DNA from: Ichthyophis bannanicus
Lineage: Eukaryota; Chordata; Amphibia; Gymnophiona; Ichthyophiidae
NCBI GenBank assembly: GCA_033557465.1
Contig: CM066044.1
Coordinates: forward strand, 195,540,184 to 195,604,183
Direction of reading: 5' to 3'
Length of the DNA: 64,000 bases
Shown piece by piece: positions 1-8,805 of the stretch. The translations under genes were made by a program, and so were the position numbers. Below the pieces are notes generated by a model. That model saw only the letters and a program-made list of their open reading frames with translations. It was not told the DNA's origin and did not search any database. How positions within the stretch are numbered: the stretch's first letter is position 1; each line of letters starts with the position of its first letter.

Positions 1-1018
1 CACTGGGCCACCATGTAATGTTGTCGGGGGGGGGGGGGAACAAGCAGGGGGATTCTTTTGGCTCCCACAGTATCTTTACGCTTGCTCGAAGCTGGCATAA
101 AGATCCAACATTAAAGGAAAAGTAAAAAATCAGCTGTAAGTTTCAGTACAGTTTGTGGGGGGGGGAGGGGGGTTACACCTTGGGTGCAGTTAACACTTTG
201 ATGCAATTAGCATACCCACAGAGCTATGCTTCAGTGCAATGGTTTTGGATTTTGCTAGCAATTTTCCCATGCTATCTTGCTTTCTTATTTATTTAACCTG
301 TTTTTTATACTGCCTTATCCTGAAATCAAAGTGGTTTACATTAAACTCAGAACATGAACAGGATACATTGTAATTAAAATCGAGAGCAAGACTAGCATAG
401 GGAAATCTGTACAAAAATGATGCACTAGAGCACAAAGCACGTATCAGCATTACGTCCCTTTTTCTTTCAAAGGGTGACTATCCCTGTGCCTCCCCCACCC
501 GGAGCCATTATTCCCACAAGGACACGGGGCCTTTTTAGTTTCAAATCCTTACTCTCCCCCCCCCCTCCCCATTCCTAGAGAGCAAGGCTTTGTATTCCTG
601 TCTCCCTCCACCTCACCCAGCCCCTATTAACGGAGGCCTACTTCTAAAAGTCTAAGGAACCAGCCACTCTTCTCAGCATGTTGTGGAAGCTAAAGTCTTT
701 AGGCTGCCAAACTTCTTTTATCATTCTGGAAAGCAATGACCATGTACCAAGAGCCAAAAGGGCTCAAAAAGCAATGAAGGAAGGAAGGTTTCCCTATCAA
801 CAGTACACTGAGACTTAGCCAATGAGGTGAGCGAATAACCCACATTGCAAATAGTTTTTCCAGCGGATGTCTGAACAAATCGAACAGCACCATAATAAAA
901 TATTTGCCCAAGGCAAAGAACCAGTGCATCAGATAAAGCTCTGGGTGTAACGAGTTTAGTAGGCAGGTCGGAAGGCTCCTCTTACAGAATTAACATTGCA
1001 TTTCTTCTTAGAAGCTGG
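1..1018. other. No gene recognised; homopolymer runs and one LINE tail
   Basis: I see no coding potential here; the open frames are short and lack family motifs. There is a G run near 27-38, a second near 157-169 and a C run near 557-566. The only assignable item is the LINE-type tail listed separately. This may be single-copy DNA upstream or downstream of the CpG island. Confidence 0.5.
283..372 (-). repeat. L2-type LINE/SINE 3' tail fragment
   Basis: The TTATTTATTT start followed by a degraded 'TATACTGCCTTATC...AAGTGGTTTACA' block is the reverse complement of the 'TGTAAACCGC...GCGGTATATAA' tail. That tail ends the L2-like LINEs and one SINE elsewhere in the window, for example near 8740-8800 and 23590-23650. 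Only the tail remains, so it is a severely 5'-truncated copy. Confidence 0.6.
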
Positions 1019-1509
1019 TTAGAGGAGAGCCTCGCCAGCCTGTTCACCCCCAGACCCTAGGACAGCCGCCTGGCACTGCAAAGTTAGAGCTCAAGAGACT
1101 TACAAAGAGCGCAGAAAGCCACCGAGCTCTTCGCGGTCTACCTTGCGGTGCGCGCGCCTCCTCTGATATGCTCCCATCGCGGATAAGAGACGGGTGCACG
1201 ATGCGCCTTCTGCTGCAGTCTTAGCCCTAGTGCGATTCTGCTCGGCCCCAGGAGGAGCATCGCGCGCCCACCGCAGGCCTCTCGGTGCCGCAAGAAGAAA
1301 GGCTGACGCGACTCCCCCGTCCCACCACGTGGCAGCGACCGCAACAAGTTCAGCCGGCTGCACTCGGTCCTCCTCGTAGCCCAAGCAAACGGGGAAGAAA
1401 GGCGAGCAGGCGCCAGCATCGGAAGCCTTAGTCAGCAGCGCGCAGCAACCCCCCGCTCTAACGCGCTCGGAGCTCCACCGTGAGGGCAAACCCTGCCCCG
1501 GGCACTCAC

Positions 1510-1645
1510 CGCTGCTGGAGAAGCGCGACCGGCTCCCGGCGCCTGTGCTGCCCGGCTTCAAGCGCTCTCCTCCCGCCACCGAGCCGCACAGGCAGCGCTG
1601 AGTCTGCAGGAGGCTTCGGACTACGCAGCTCTGCAAAAAGCCCAT
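1510..1645 (-). CDS. Possible first coding exon (46 codons) with mitochondrial-like N-terminus
   Basis: On the minus strand an ATG in a good context (A at -3, G at +4) opens a frame of about 45 codons. It runs straight into a textbook splice donor, CAGCG|GTGAGT, at 1510/1509. The predicted peptide starts MGFLQSCVVRSLLQ. It is rich in Arg and Ser and nearly free of acidic residues, as expected for a mitochondrial targeting presequence. It lies inside the CpG island, as a first exon should. No family could be recognised from this stretch and the next exon is not visible; it would lie below 1500 or outside the window. Alternatively this is a chance frame in GC-rich promoter DNA. Confidence 0.3.
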
Positions 1646-1771
1646 CCTGCGGGTTCTCCGAGCCTCACCACCCCAGGGTGCTGCTGCTGCCCATTGACCA
1701 GCGCCAGCGGCTCACCGGGTGAAGAAACGCCGGCTTCCGTCCCCTCCCCCTCTTTAGCGTGGCGCCATGGC

Positions 1772-1790
1772 TGAGCACCAGGGGGCGCTC
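1772..1790 (+). promoter_or_regulatory. CTCF-like binding motif
   Basis: The string GAGCACCAGGGGGCGCTC closely matches the vertebrate CTCF core CCACCAGGGGGCGC. It lies at the edge of the CpG island, a common place for CTCF sites. Occupancy cannot be judged from sequence. Confidence 0.55.
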
Positions 1791-1799
1791 TACCAGAAA

Positions 1800-2280
1800 A
1801 CGAAGCCCAGTGCCCAAAGCCGAAGAAGCCCGGGGCATCTCCTAATCTCTCCTCTGCATCTCGAAAGCATCCCAAGCATACTAATTTACCAAGGGGAGCC
1901 AGCATTGACTCGAAGGCACACATTGGATTGTAATTAGCAATGGGGGACTAATTCTGCCACATAGCAAGTCGACATTTGTGACGGCTTGAGGTGCTCTTCA
2001 TGTAATATATTATATATATATTTATAATTTACACAGAGGTGCTATGGATGGTCCATTTCAGGGCGTGAGATTTACCACCCCTGTGAGATAGAAGGCTAAT
2101 GAGCGAGTCTTTCTCAGGGTGTATTTGCAGCGGTAGAGTTGTGGGAAGATCTGCATGTTATATCACTTTGCACATGGCAGAAGCACCACAAAATGATAGT
2201 TAGCCGTCTTTGTTTTTATTTTAACTTGTAATTTTTCAGTCCCTTCCTCCAGAGGTGAACTAGGCTATTTCTCCGTAGAA
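1800..2280. other. No feature recognised
   Basis: AT-richer DNA with a TATATATATA run near 2010 and no motif, repeat end or coding frame that I can assign. Confidence 0.4.
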
Positions 2281-2786
2281 CTCACACCACACACAAATTC
2301 TGGTTCTGTTTTCATCTCGGTAACAGCAACCTAAATCCTCTCCAGTACCAGGTGTATTATGAAGTCATACAAACCCCTAAAAAAGTCACTCAGAAGAACA
2401 AATCTACCGTTCCATAACAGCACTAACAAAATCTACCTAGGAAAAAGCAGTACTGTAAAGACTACAGTGAGCCCTAACCTCAATACATCCATTGGTAAAA
2501 CAGAACAAGCGAGATGATTACAGAGATAGGCACTGCATGCTAAGAAAATATCTAGCCTCCGTCACACATCTAAACACAGAGAGGCTCTTAATCAAGGACA
2601 GAATAAATTACCACAAATTAAAACTAGAAATATGTCGAGAAAACACCAGGAAGTCACACTCTGCATACAGTGAATACTAGAGAAATAGAAACATTAATGC
2701 ACTGCCCCCTGTACAAAATATAAAGACAGCAGATGTAAATTCCAAAAAAACACACATTCCAGTCATTAAATTGAAAATAACATGCC
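2280..2786 (+). repeat. Unclassified interspersed repeat, copy 1 of 3
   Basis: This stretch aligns by eye with 16425-16965 and partly with 17355-17735. Shared blocks include CAGTACCAGG...TATT, AAAAAGCA..ACTGTAAA, GATTACAG/ACAG...CACTGCATG, AGAAATAGAAA and a common ATTAAATTGAAAATAA end. No protein motif, tail or terminal repeat identifies the class. Two of the three copies lie inside the hAT-like element at 15961-21787, so the repeat may be part of a related DNA transposon. Confidence 0.5.
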
Positions 2787-2875
2787 TAATACTTAACAGG
2801 GATAGCGGTGCAGTCGAGACTGCGGTTGCAATTGGGGTTCCCAACAGGGACCCAATACCCGCTCTCAGACCAAGC

Positions 2876-3470
2876 AGACTACTTAGATTTTTTCACCTGT
2901 CTCTTGTACAGCTGTTCGGGAGCTTCTCTGGAGAGTGTCCAGCAGTGGTCAGCCAGCATTGTAGTGGACCATTTTCCCTGGTATTTTTGCTCCATCGTTG
3001 CGATATCCTGGTGAAAACATTCACCCTGTTCATCACTAACCATACCATACCATACCATACCATAGTTGTCAGGAAAGAAATCGAGAGGAGAATCAAGGAA
3101 ATGGATCTTTAGAGACATATTGCAGCCATGTTTCTGATACTGCATCAGCATGTCTTCTACTAGTTCCTTGTAGTTTTCTGCCCTAACATTCCCGAGAAAG
3201 TTTGTTGACACTAGGCAAAAAGCATTCCATGCTTATTTCGCATCACCCTACAGCAAGTTGTTGAACCGGTCATCTTTGAAGAGCTCTCGAATCTGAGGAC
3301 CCACAAAAACTCCCTTTTTAATCTTTGCTTCACTGAGTCGAGGGAATTTTTCATGCAGGTATCAGAAAGCTGGCGAAGTGTGGTCCATGGCTTTCACAAA
3401 GTTTTTCATCAAACCTAGTTTGATGTGAAGGGGTGTTAGCAGGATTTTGTGAGCCTCAACCAGACCTGGG
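2876..3470 (-). pseudogene. C-terminal part of the copy A transposon protein
   Basis: The minus strand encodes the same C-terminal segment as copy B, with 'STNFLGNVRAENYKELVED', 'KIHFLDS.LDFFPDN', 'SDEQGE.FHQDI' and 'KYQGKWSTTMLAD'. An in-frame TAA at 3233-3235 is also present at the equivalent codon of copy B. An (ACCAT)n expansion near 3038-3063 inserts 'MVWYG'-type residues just before the SDEQGE motif. The Glu of that motif is the candidate third acidic catalytic residue. No function is expected from this remnant. Confidence 0.7.
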
Positions 3471-3479
3471 TGCTGGATA

Positions 3480-4436
3480 TTCTTCTCTTTTTAACATCTT
3501 TGTTAGTGATATAGCGGAAGGACTGTCGGGTAAGGTTTGCCTCTTTGCGGATGATACCAAAATCTGCAATAGAGTAGACACCCAGGAAGGTGTAGATAAC
3601 ATGAGGAGGGATCTAGCTAAGCTTGAAGAATGGTCTAGAATTTGGCAGCTGGGATTAATGTTAAAAAATGTAAGGTCATGCATTTGGGCTGCAGCAATCC
3701 AAGGGAGCAATACAGTATAGGAGGTGAAGTACTTTTGTCCACTAAAGAAGAGCGGGACCTAGGCATGGTTGTGTCTGATGATCTTAAAGTAGCTAAACAG
3801 GTAGAAAAGGCAACAGCAAAAGCTAGAAGGATGCTTGGGTGCATACGGAGAGGAATGGCTAGCAGAAAAAAGGAGGTGATAATGCCTCTGTATAAGTCTT
3901 TGGTGTGACCTCATTTGGAGTATGGTGTGCAATTCTGGAGACCGCACCTTCAAAAGTATGTGAACAGGATGGAGTCGGTGCAGAGGGTTGCTACTAAAAT
4001 GATTAATGGGCTTCATTATAAAGCATATGAGGACAGACTTAAGGATCTTAATATGTACACCTTAGAGGAAAGGCGGGATAGAGGTGATATGATTGAGATG
4101 TTTAAATACCTCCATGGCATAAATGTTCAGGGAGAGAGCCTTTTTCAATTGAAAGCAAGTTCTGCTACGAGGGGACATGGGATGAGGGTGAAGGGAGATA
4201 GATTCAGGAGTGATATGCGGAAATATTTCTTTACAGAAAGAGTAGTGGATCCGTGGAATAGTCTCCCAGTGGAGGTGGTAGAGATGAGAACAGTAACTGA
4301 ATTCAAAAAAAGCATGGGACCAACACAGAGGATCTCTAAAGGTAAAAAGTGGACTGTTGTAGTTGTTGTTATGGAAGGACAGACTAGATAGGCCATGTGG
4401 TCTTTTTCTGTCATCATGTTTCTATGTTTCTCTCCA
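3480..4436 (+). mobile_element. 5'-truncated CR1 LINE inserted in copy A
   Basis: The plus strand carries the last third of a CR1 ORF2 in three frames. One frame has 'GKVCLFADDTKICNRVDT', which holds the RT catalytic FADD. The next has '[21 protein letters not shown]'-type thumb sequence. A third runs from 'YGVQFWRPHLQK' to 'RKYFFTERVVDPWNSLP'. The 3' UTR ends in TTTCTATGTTTCT, a typical CR1 octamer-like tail. It interrupts the transposon between GATATTCTTCTC and TCTCCAACTG, with TTCTC(T) shared at both junctions. The 5' break lies in the RT domain at TTTTTAACATC. Confidence 0.85.
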
Positions 4437-4910
4437 ACTGTTACATTTTGTCTGCGATTCCATTCCTTCCGCAAGTAGTGCCAATCCCTTGCTCGGCTAT
4501 CCCACTCACATAAGAAACACATGTATTTTATATATCCCTGCTGCAGTCCCATTAAAAGGGCAACTACCTTCACCGCACCACAGAGGTGCCAGCTGTACTT
4601 TTTATAGTTAATGGAAGTCAGTAGATGCTTTAAGTTATCATATGTCTCTTTTATGTGGACGGCGTGCGCTAGATGGAAGACAGTTTCCATTGTTCAAAAG
4701 CACAGTCTTCACACTCAGTTTTGAAGAGTCTATAAATAGTCTCCAGTCTTGTAGGTCATGAGTGATTTTTAAGGCATTCATGAGGCTTTCAATATCGGAA
4801 CAGAATACCATATTACTTTCCTTTCCAACTGCGTATAGTACATTGCTGACGTCAGATGGCTTCAGCAGCCGTCTGGCAGTAGTATTGCATTGCATCAGAA
4901 AATGATGCAA
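4437..4910 (-). pseudogene. Middle part of the copy A transposon protein
   Basis: On the minus strand the frame reads from 'VLYAVGKESNMVFCSDIES' through 'WRLFIDSSKLSVKTVLLNNG' to 'HAVHIKETYDNLKHLLTSI' and 'GYIKYMCFLCEWDSRARDW'. It matches residues about 233-365 of the copy B protein with several frame breaks. The Asp of 'CGDLK' in copy B is Ala here ('CGAVK'). The first frame fuses sequence from upstream of the copy B start codon directly to 'KESN', because 805 bp are missing. Confidence 0.7.
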
Positions 4911-5124
4911 TCAACTCTGCATGCTGGTATTATGCAATGTGATGCAATATTACATCATTCAAGACTTATTTGGGATGTTGATGTCCTACTGGATAAATTT
5001 ACACGGTGAAATATCAAAAATGAACTACATGCAATATCTTCAAAACAAGAGCCAATAACATTTTTGTAATGTTATATTCGTGTTCAGCTCACCAAAATAC
5101 TACAGATTAGGGCCTTTTAAAGTC

Positions 5125-5160
5125 AGTCTGATTCCACTGGTCAACACTGAAATCGTTACT
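5125..5160. other. 36-bp microinversion of the copy A terminal repeat plus CR1 flank
   Basis: Read forward, the segment is CTGATTC followed by CACTGGTCAACACTGAAATC. Its reverse complement exactly continues the element (AGTAACGATTTCAGTG, then TTGACCAGTG) and then the CR1 antisense flank (GAATCAGACT). Restoring it gives a perfect match to the right end of copy B and to CR1 on the outside. Confidence 0.7.
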
Positions 5161-5205
5161 AACGACAGATCTCTGTGGCACACCACTGGTTACATCCTTC
5201 TCCTC
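5161..5205 (-). mobile_element. Antisense CR1 sliver flanking copy A
   Basis: GACAGATCTCTGTGGCACACC is the reverse complement of the CR1 'GVPQ(G)SV' coding stretch, seen forward at 59255-59285. It is the outside flank of copy A and shows that the transposon had landed in a CR1 RT gene. Confidence 0.65.
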
Positions 5206-5268
5206 ACTTTAGGGTCTTATCAAATTAACCTCTCACTTTAGGGTCTTATCTAATTAACCTCTCACTAA
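5203..5268 (+). repeat. 29-bp tandem duplication
   Basis: The unit TCACTTTAGGGTCTTATC followed by (A/T)AATTAACCTC occurs twice in a row with one mismatch. It sits at the truncated 5' edge of the LINE that follows, so it may have formed during or after integration. Confidence 0.6.
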
Positions 5269-5289
5269 ATCAAGGCTACCTCCCGCCCA

Positions 5290-5791
5290 TACTAAAACAT
5301 GCACAAATCAGACCCATATTAAAAAACAATACTCTGGATAAAACCTCACCGAATTCATATAGACCCATTTCTAGTATACCTTTTATGGCCAAACTTATAG
5401 AAAAAGTAGTTCAAACACAAACACAGGGACACATTGACACATCAGCTCCCCCCTTGATGACCAACAATATGGCTTTCGCCCTGGCCATGGGGTAGACACT
5501 CTTAACTGTTCTCCTAGACACACTAGTAAGAGGAATAGACAACCCTAAAAACGCATTTCTACTACTTTTTCTAGACATTTCTGCAGCATTTGACAGTGTT
5601 CACCATACACTAATGCTCAATAGGTTCAGACAAATAGGTGCCAACTCAATAGTTCTTAAATGGTTCACATCGTATCTATCCAACAGAACCCAAACTGTCA
5701 GGATCAACACTCAATCCTCCAACACATACAAACAGGAAATAGGCCTTCCCCAAGGATCTGCCCTCTCTGCACTCCCATTTAATATATATAT
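5290..5791 (+). pseudogene. RT fingers/palm, first part of split LINE ORF2
   Basis: Conceptual translation in shifting frames gives 'YRPISSIPFMAKLIEKVV', 'QQYGFRPGHGVDTL' and 'LLFLDISAAFDSVHHTLM', followed by 'WFTSYLSNRTQTVRI' and 'GLPQGSALSALPFNIYI'. These are RT motifs up to the block that precedes the catalytic YADD. The Val-Pro of the usual GVPQGS block reads Leu-Pro here. Frameshifts near 5455 and 5510 mark it as inactive. Confidence 0.8.
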
Positions 5792-7113
5792 TGTGACGCT
5801 CACGCCCCTACCAGGCGGTTGCCTAGTAGGGACGGCTGGCCATCTGATATCCCTTCTAGGGTTTTTGTAGTTGTGTCCGAAAGGAAGAGCCAAGTGGTTA
5901 ATAAAGCGCACAGGAAATTTTATTCGGTTTCCAGGCTGGTAAGTGGTGAACATAAAATTCTTCAAGCATAAGTTTTTTTCCAGACAAAAGAAAATACAGG
6001 ATAACTTCTCCAGAAATCAAAATGTCCAAAACAGTGTAACCTGGAACAAACTCATAGCAGTTCCTGTTCCTTACTGCAACTGCTTAACATTATAAGAAAA
6101 AGGCATTTTTAAAACTCTTCACCCAGTGAGTGAGTATTCAGCTTCAACCCTGCTGTTGCCACACACAAACGGTTTCAGCTGTTTGAACCTCCACTGAGCT
6201 CCTGCAGTTTCAGCTTCTTAGGAGAAATTCTTAATCCTTTACATTCAGGCTTTTCTCCCTCTCTTCCGCTTCTGAAACTGTCTAAGTTACAACAGCCCTT
6301 TTTATGTTCCACTGTTTCTAGCTCACATTACTAGGCCTTAGTGCACAGCTCGCATTCCATTTCAGAGACCTCAGAATTAACACCACTTTCCTCAGGGCCT
6401 ACCTCCATGCTCTCTATTGAGCTACAGCTGGGTGCTCCTTGAAAGTGCTCTGGGCTCTTTTCCTTAAGAGTCTTCACAAGATTAAACAGTCTCTCCCAGT
6501 GCCTGGCCTTGCCTTCTCCAGGCCGGTCTCTTGGGGGTCTCTCCTGTTTAACTTCCCTACTGAGATATTTCTTGCTGTGCTGAGCCTTCTGGGGTATGAC
6601 GGTCTCCTCTGAGTCAGAGCAAGAACTATCCTGCTGGCAATGCTTGGTCCCTGCGTACCTTTCTCGGCTGCCTCTATAGTGGTTCCTCGTTTTGCTGCTC
6701 TCCTTGGCTGCAAAGCTTTTCCTCAGCTTGGCCCCAGATCTTTCCGGTCTGTGCCTTCTGGGAACTGGGCTAGGCCTGGAACTGCAACTGCCGCTTGTGC
6801 TTGCTCTTGCACTCCTCCTGGACCTTCTTCTCAAAGCCCCTTCCAAACTCAAACTGGCTCTCCCTCTTGTGTTTGTTTTCTCCCTGTTAACTGCTGAGCA
6901 GGGCAACTCCCTTCCTGGCTCCTCCCACTTGGACCTCCTACGCCTATGCAGGGTTGTCCTGTGGTCTGGGATTGGTTTACCCTTAGCTCTGCCCCCTAGG
7001 TTCCTTTCAGGGCTTCTAGTATGGAGTATGTGATTTTGTGCACCCATCCCCCGCAAAGAAGAAAAATCCTTTTTTTCAGTTTTCCCTAGCTGGGCTGCAC
7101 CCTCCTTACCACA
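5792..7113 (-). mobile_element. Solo LTR (about 1.32 kb) inserted in the LINE
   Basis: The insert starts TGTGACGCTCACG and ends TTACCACA, so it has the TG...CA ends of an LTR. It is flanked by ATAT(AT) on both sides, compatible with a 4-6 bp target duplication although the AT-repeat makes its length ambiguous. The LINE frame continues across the insertion when it is ignored. On the minus strand an AATAAA lies about 140 bp before the end, as expected for an R/U5 region. No internal retroviral region is present. The element resembles, in architecture and strand, the insert at 49588-51210. Confidence 0.7.
6331..7047 (-). CDS. Long open frame inside the LTR, unknown basic Ser/Arg-rich protein
   Basis: A frame of about 238 codons starts at an ATG inside the LTR; a longer version begins in flanking LINE DNA and is rejected. 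The product is hydrophilic and rich in Arg, Ser and Glu, with 'RRRSRRSARASTSGS', a 'CSDSEE' acidic patch and a C-terminal 'EVSEMECEL'. It has no signal peptide, membrane segment or known fold that I recognise. A shorter frame of similar character lies in the other LTR at 50482-50985. It may be a remnant of coding sequence captured by the LTR, or a chance frame in purine-rich DNA. Confidence 0.35.
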   Translation of the reverse strand: MGAQNHILHTRSPERNLGGRAKGKPIPDHRTTLHRRRRSKWEEPGRELPCSAVNREKTNTRGRASLSLEGALRRRSRRSARASTSGSCSSRPSPVPRRHRPERSGAKLRKSFAAKESSKTRNHYRGSRERYAGTKHCQQDSSCSDSEETVIPQKAQHSKKYLSREVKQERPPRDRPGEGKARHWERLFNLVKTLKEKSPEHFQGAPSCSSIESMEVGPEESGVNSEVSEMECELCTKA

Positions 7114-8046
7114 ATATATACAACCAATTTGCAACATCTTTAAAAAATTCAAAATCCATTATCACATATACGCAGACAACATCATGTTATACATTCCTTT
7201 CACAATCCCTACACTTCCACTTCAACTATTAACAGATTGTTTCAAGGAACTAACAACTTGGCTAGAAGACCACAACCTTTTTATTAACCATTCCAAAACT
7301 GACATACTGATTGTAACAAAAAACAAAGCCTACACCCCCCTACCCACATTACACTTCAGAAACATGACATCCACATAAAAAAACGAAATAAAATACCTAG
7401 GGGTGATACTAGATACACACCTTAGTATGACACCCACATAAGAAATACAACCAAGAAAATATACTTTAAACTCAAAGTATTAAAACAATTACGCCCTCTA
7501 GTACACCTGCAAGACTTCCTGAGCATCATTCAAGCCATTATCACATCACATTTTGACTTCGCCAACCTCTCTCTACTAGGCACAACTAACCAAAACATCA
7601 AAAGGCTCCAATTGGCCCAAAACACTGCAGCCAGAACTATAATGAAGGTACACCCTTTTGAACACATATCACCTTATCTAGCCAAACTACAGTGGCTCCC
7701 TATACAATGTAGAATAAACTATAAATTAAAAATAACCACCTTTAAAGCATTAAATAACACTGCCCCAGCTACCCTAAATAAACTAATCACTAAAGACACA
7801 GCCCGTTCCGCATATAGAAGAGGCAACGCTAATAAATTAAGGATTCCGAAAGAATTCACAAAGACCAAAAAAACAACCAATAAAAAAGCATTCTCCCACG
7901 CTGCACCTATACTCTGGAACTCACTACCAGACGATATCAGAGCCTTAACCGACCTTAAAGACCTACGAAAAACATTAAAAACTCACCTCTTTATCTCCCA
8001 CTACGGTCCACTGGCAAACTCCCAACACCAAAATGAAAAGGGATAA
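7114..8046 (+). pseudogene. RT palm/thumb and C-terminal domain of split LINE ORF2
   Basis: After the LTR the frame resumes with 'HYHIYADNIMLY', where the catalytic YADD reads YADN. It continues 'LTTWLEDHNLFINHSKTDIL' and 'YLGVILDTHL'. The C-terminal block has 'NTAARTIMKVHPFEHISPYL', 'LQWLPIQCRINYKLKI' and 'FSHAAPILWNSLPDDIRAL'. This is the conserved end of L2-clade ORF2 proteins. A stop near 7377, further frame breaks and the lost catalytic Asp make it inactive. Confidence 0.8.
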
Positions 8047-8599
8047 TTTATATAACGCATAGAAACTAACACTGCAATTGCCTTATAATATTATGACCTT
8101 TAACACTGTCCACGATGTTTTGTATCTACCATCACTGATGAACTCATTTCTGCTAACTGTATATAGTTTAATGTACATAGTTCTCTAAAGTTCAAAAGTT
8201 CAATTGTTAATGTACATAATTCATGCAATGTTCAATGTAAAAACAGAAGTGTCTTTCTGTCCCCTTAACTGTTATATGTAAACCACACCTGATCATCGGA
8301 AGGTTGCGGTATATAAAAGTTTGTTAAATAAAATAAAATCAAAGGCTTTACTGAACCATGCTCTGCAAGCTTTCCTCACTTATTTTTTTTACCCGTTTCC
8401 TCCTGCATGTCTGGGTTGTCAACTCAATTGAAATCATGGCTAGGATCATGCACCCTGAGCTTTATTCACAAATACCTGGAGACTTTTCCCCTATTTTATG
8501 ATGCACCCACACGCCCTCAGCATACATTACATTGACAGTCTTCATTCAGAGAACAGACATTAGGGATCCTTCCAGAATCTTGCAATCAGGTCATCAGGT

Positions 8600-8805
8600 G
8601 TACCCCACAATGTAAATAACAAGCAGTTTCCTGTATTATTGTACCACCTATGTATATAGTTACCCTGTTTCTCCAAGTTCTACTTCTTGTTAAATTTAAT
8701 GACCAGACATATGAAAGTTGTCGGATGTTTCTGTTCAATGTAAACCGCGCTGATGGCAAATAGTGCGGTATATAAGAATTGTTAATAAATAATAAATAAA
8801 TCAGA
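8600..8805 (+). repeat. L2-type LINE 3' tail fragment
   Basis: About 200 bp ending TGTAAACCGCGCTGATGGC...GTGCGGTATATAAGAATTG followed by (AATA)n is the common 3' end of the L2-like LINEs in this window. Only the 3' UTR is present. Confidence 0.7.

Larger units (their letters stand above)
1020..1800. promoter_or_regulatory. CpG island
   Basis: Base composition changes sharply from AT-rich flanks to GC-rich DNA with many CG dinucleotides, for example GCGCGCGCC near 1150 and repeated CGCG and GCGC. The rest of the window is visibly CpG-poor. Dense unmethylated-type CpG in vertebrate DNA usually marks a promoter and first exon. Overlapping long open frames on both strands are expected from the low stop-codon density and are not by themselves genes. 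Confidence 0.65.
2868..5160 (-). mobile_element. CACTG-ended DNA transposon, decayed copy A
   Basis: This is a second copy of the element seen intact in outline at 44724-47087. It shares near-identical sequence from 'GATTTTTTCACCTGTCTC' at its left to 'GGCCTTTTAAAGTC' at its right. It is truncated at the left, lacking the matching terminal about 217 bp of copy B. It has lost about 805 bp of the coding region at a GGAAAG microhomology and is split by a CR1 fragment. Its right terminal repeat, CACTGGTCAACA..., is present but sits in a 36-bp microinversion. Once that is un-inverted, the element is flanked by antisense CR1 at exactly the nucleotide where copy B sits in its own CR1. Confidence 0.75.
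5211..8345 (+). mobile_element. L2-like LINE, 5'-truncated, split by a solo LTR
   Basis: The plus strand encodes the RT half of an L2-clade ORF2 followed by a 3' UTR. The UTR ends TGTAAACCACACCTGATCATC...GCGGTATATAAAAGTTTGTTAAATAAAATAAAA, the standard tail in this window. The RT open frame is interrupted after 'LPFNIYI' by an inserted LTR and resumes with 'NIFKKFKIHYHIYAD'. Comparable copies lie at 29187-31205 and 51378-54790 on the other strand. Confidence 0.85.

Noticed and set aside
7048..7152. Upstream extension of the LTR open frame starting MNFLKMLQIG
   Set aside because: The first codons lie partly in flanking antisense LINE DNA outside the LTR boundary, so this start cannot belong to the element.
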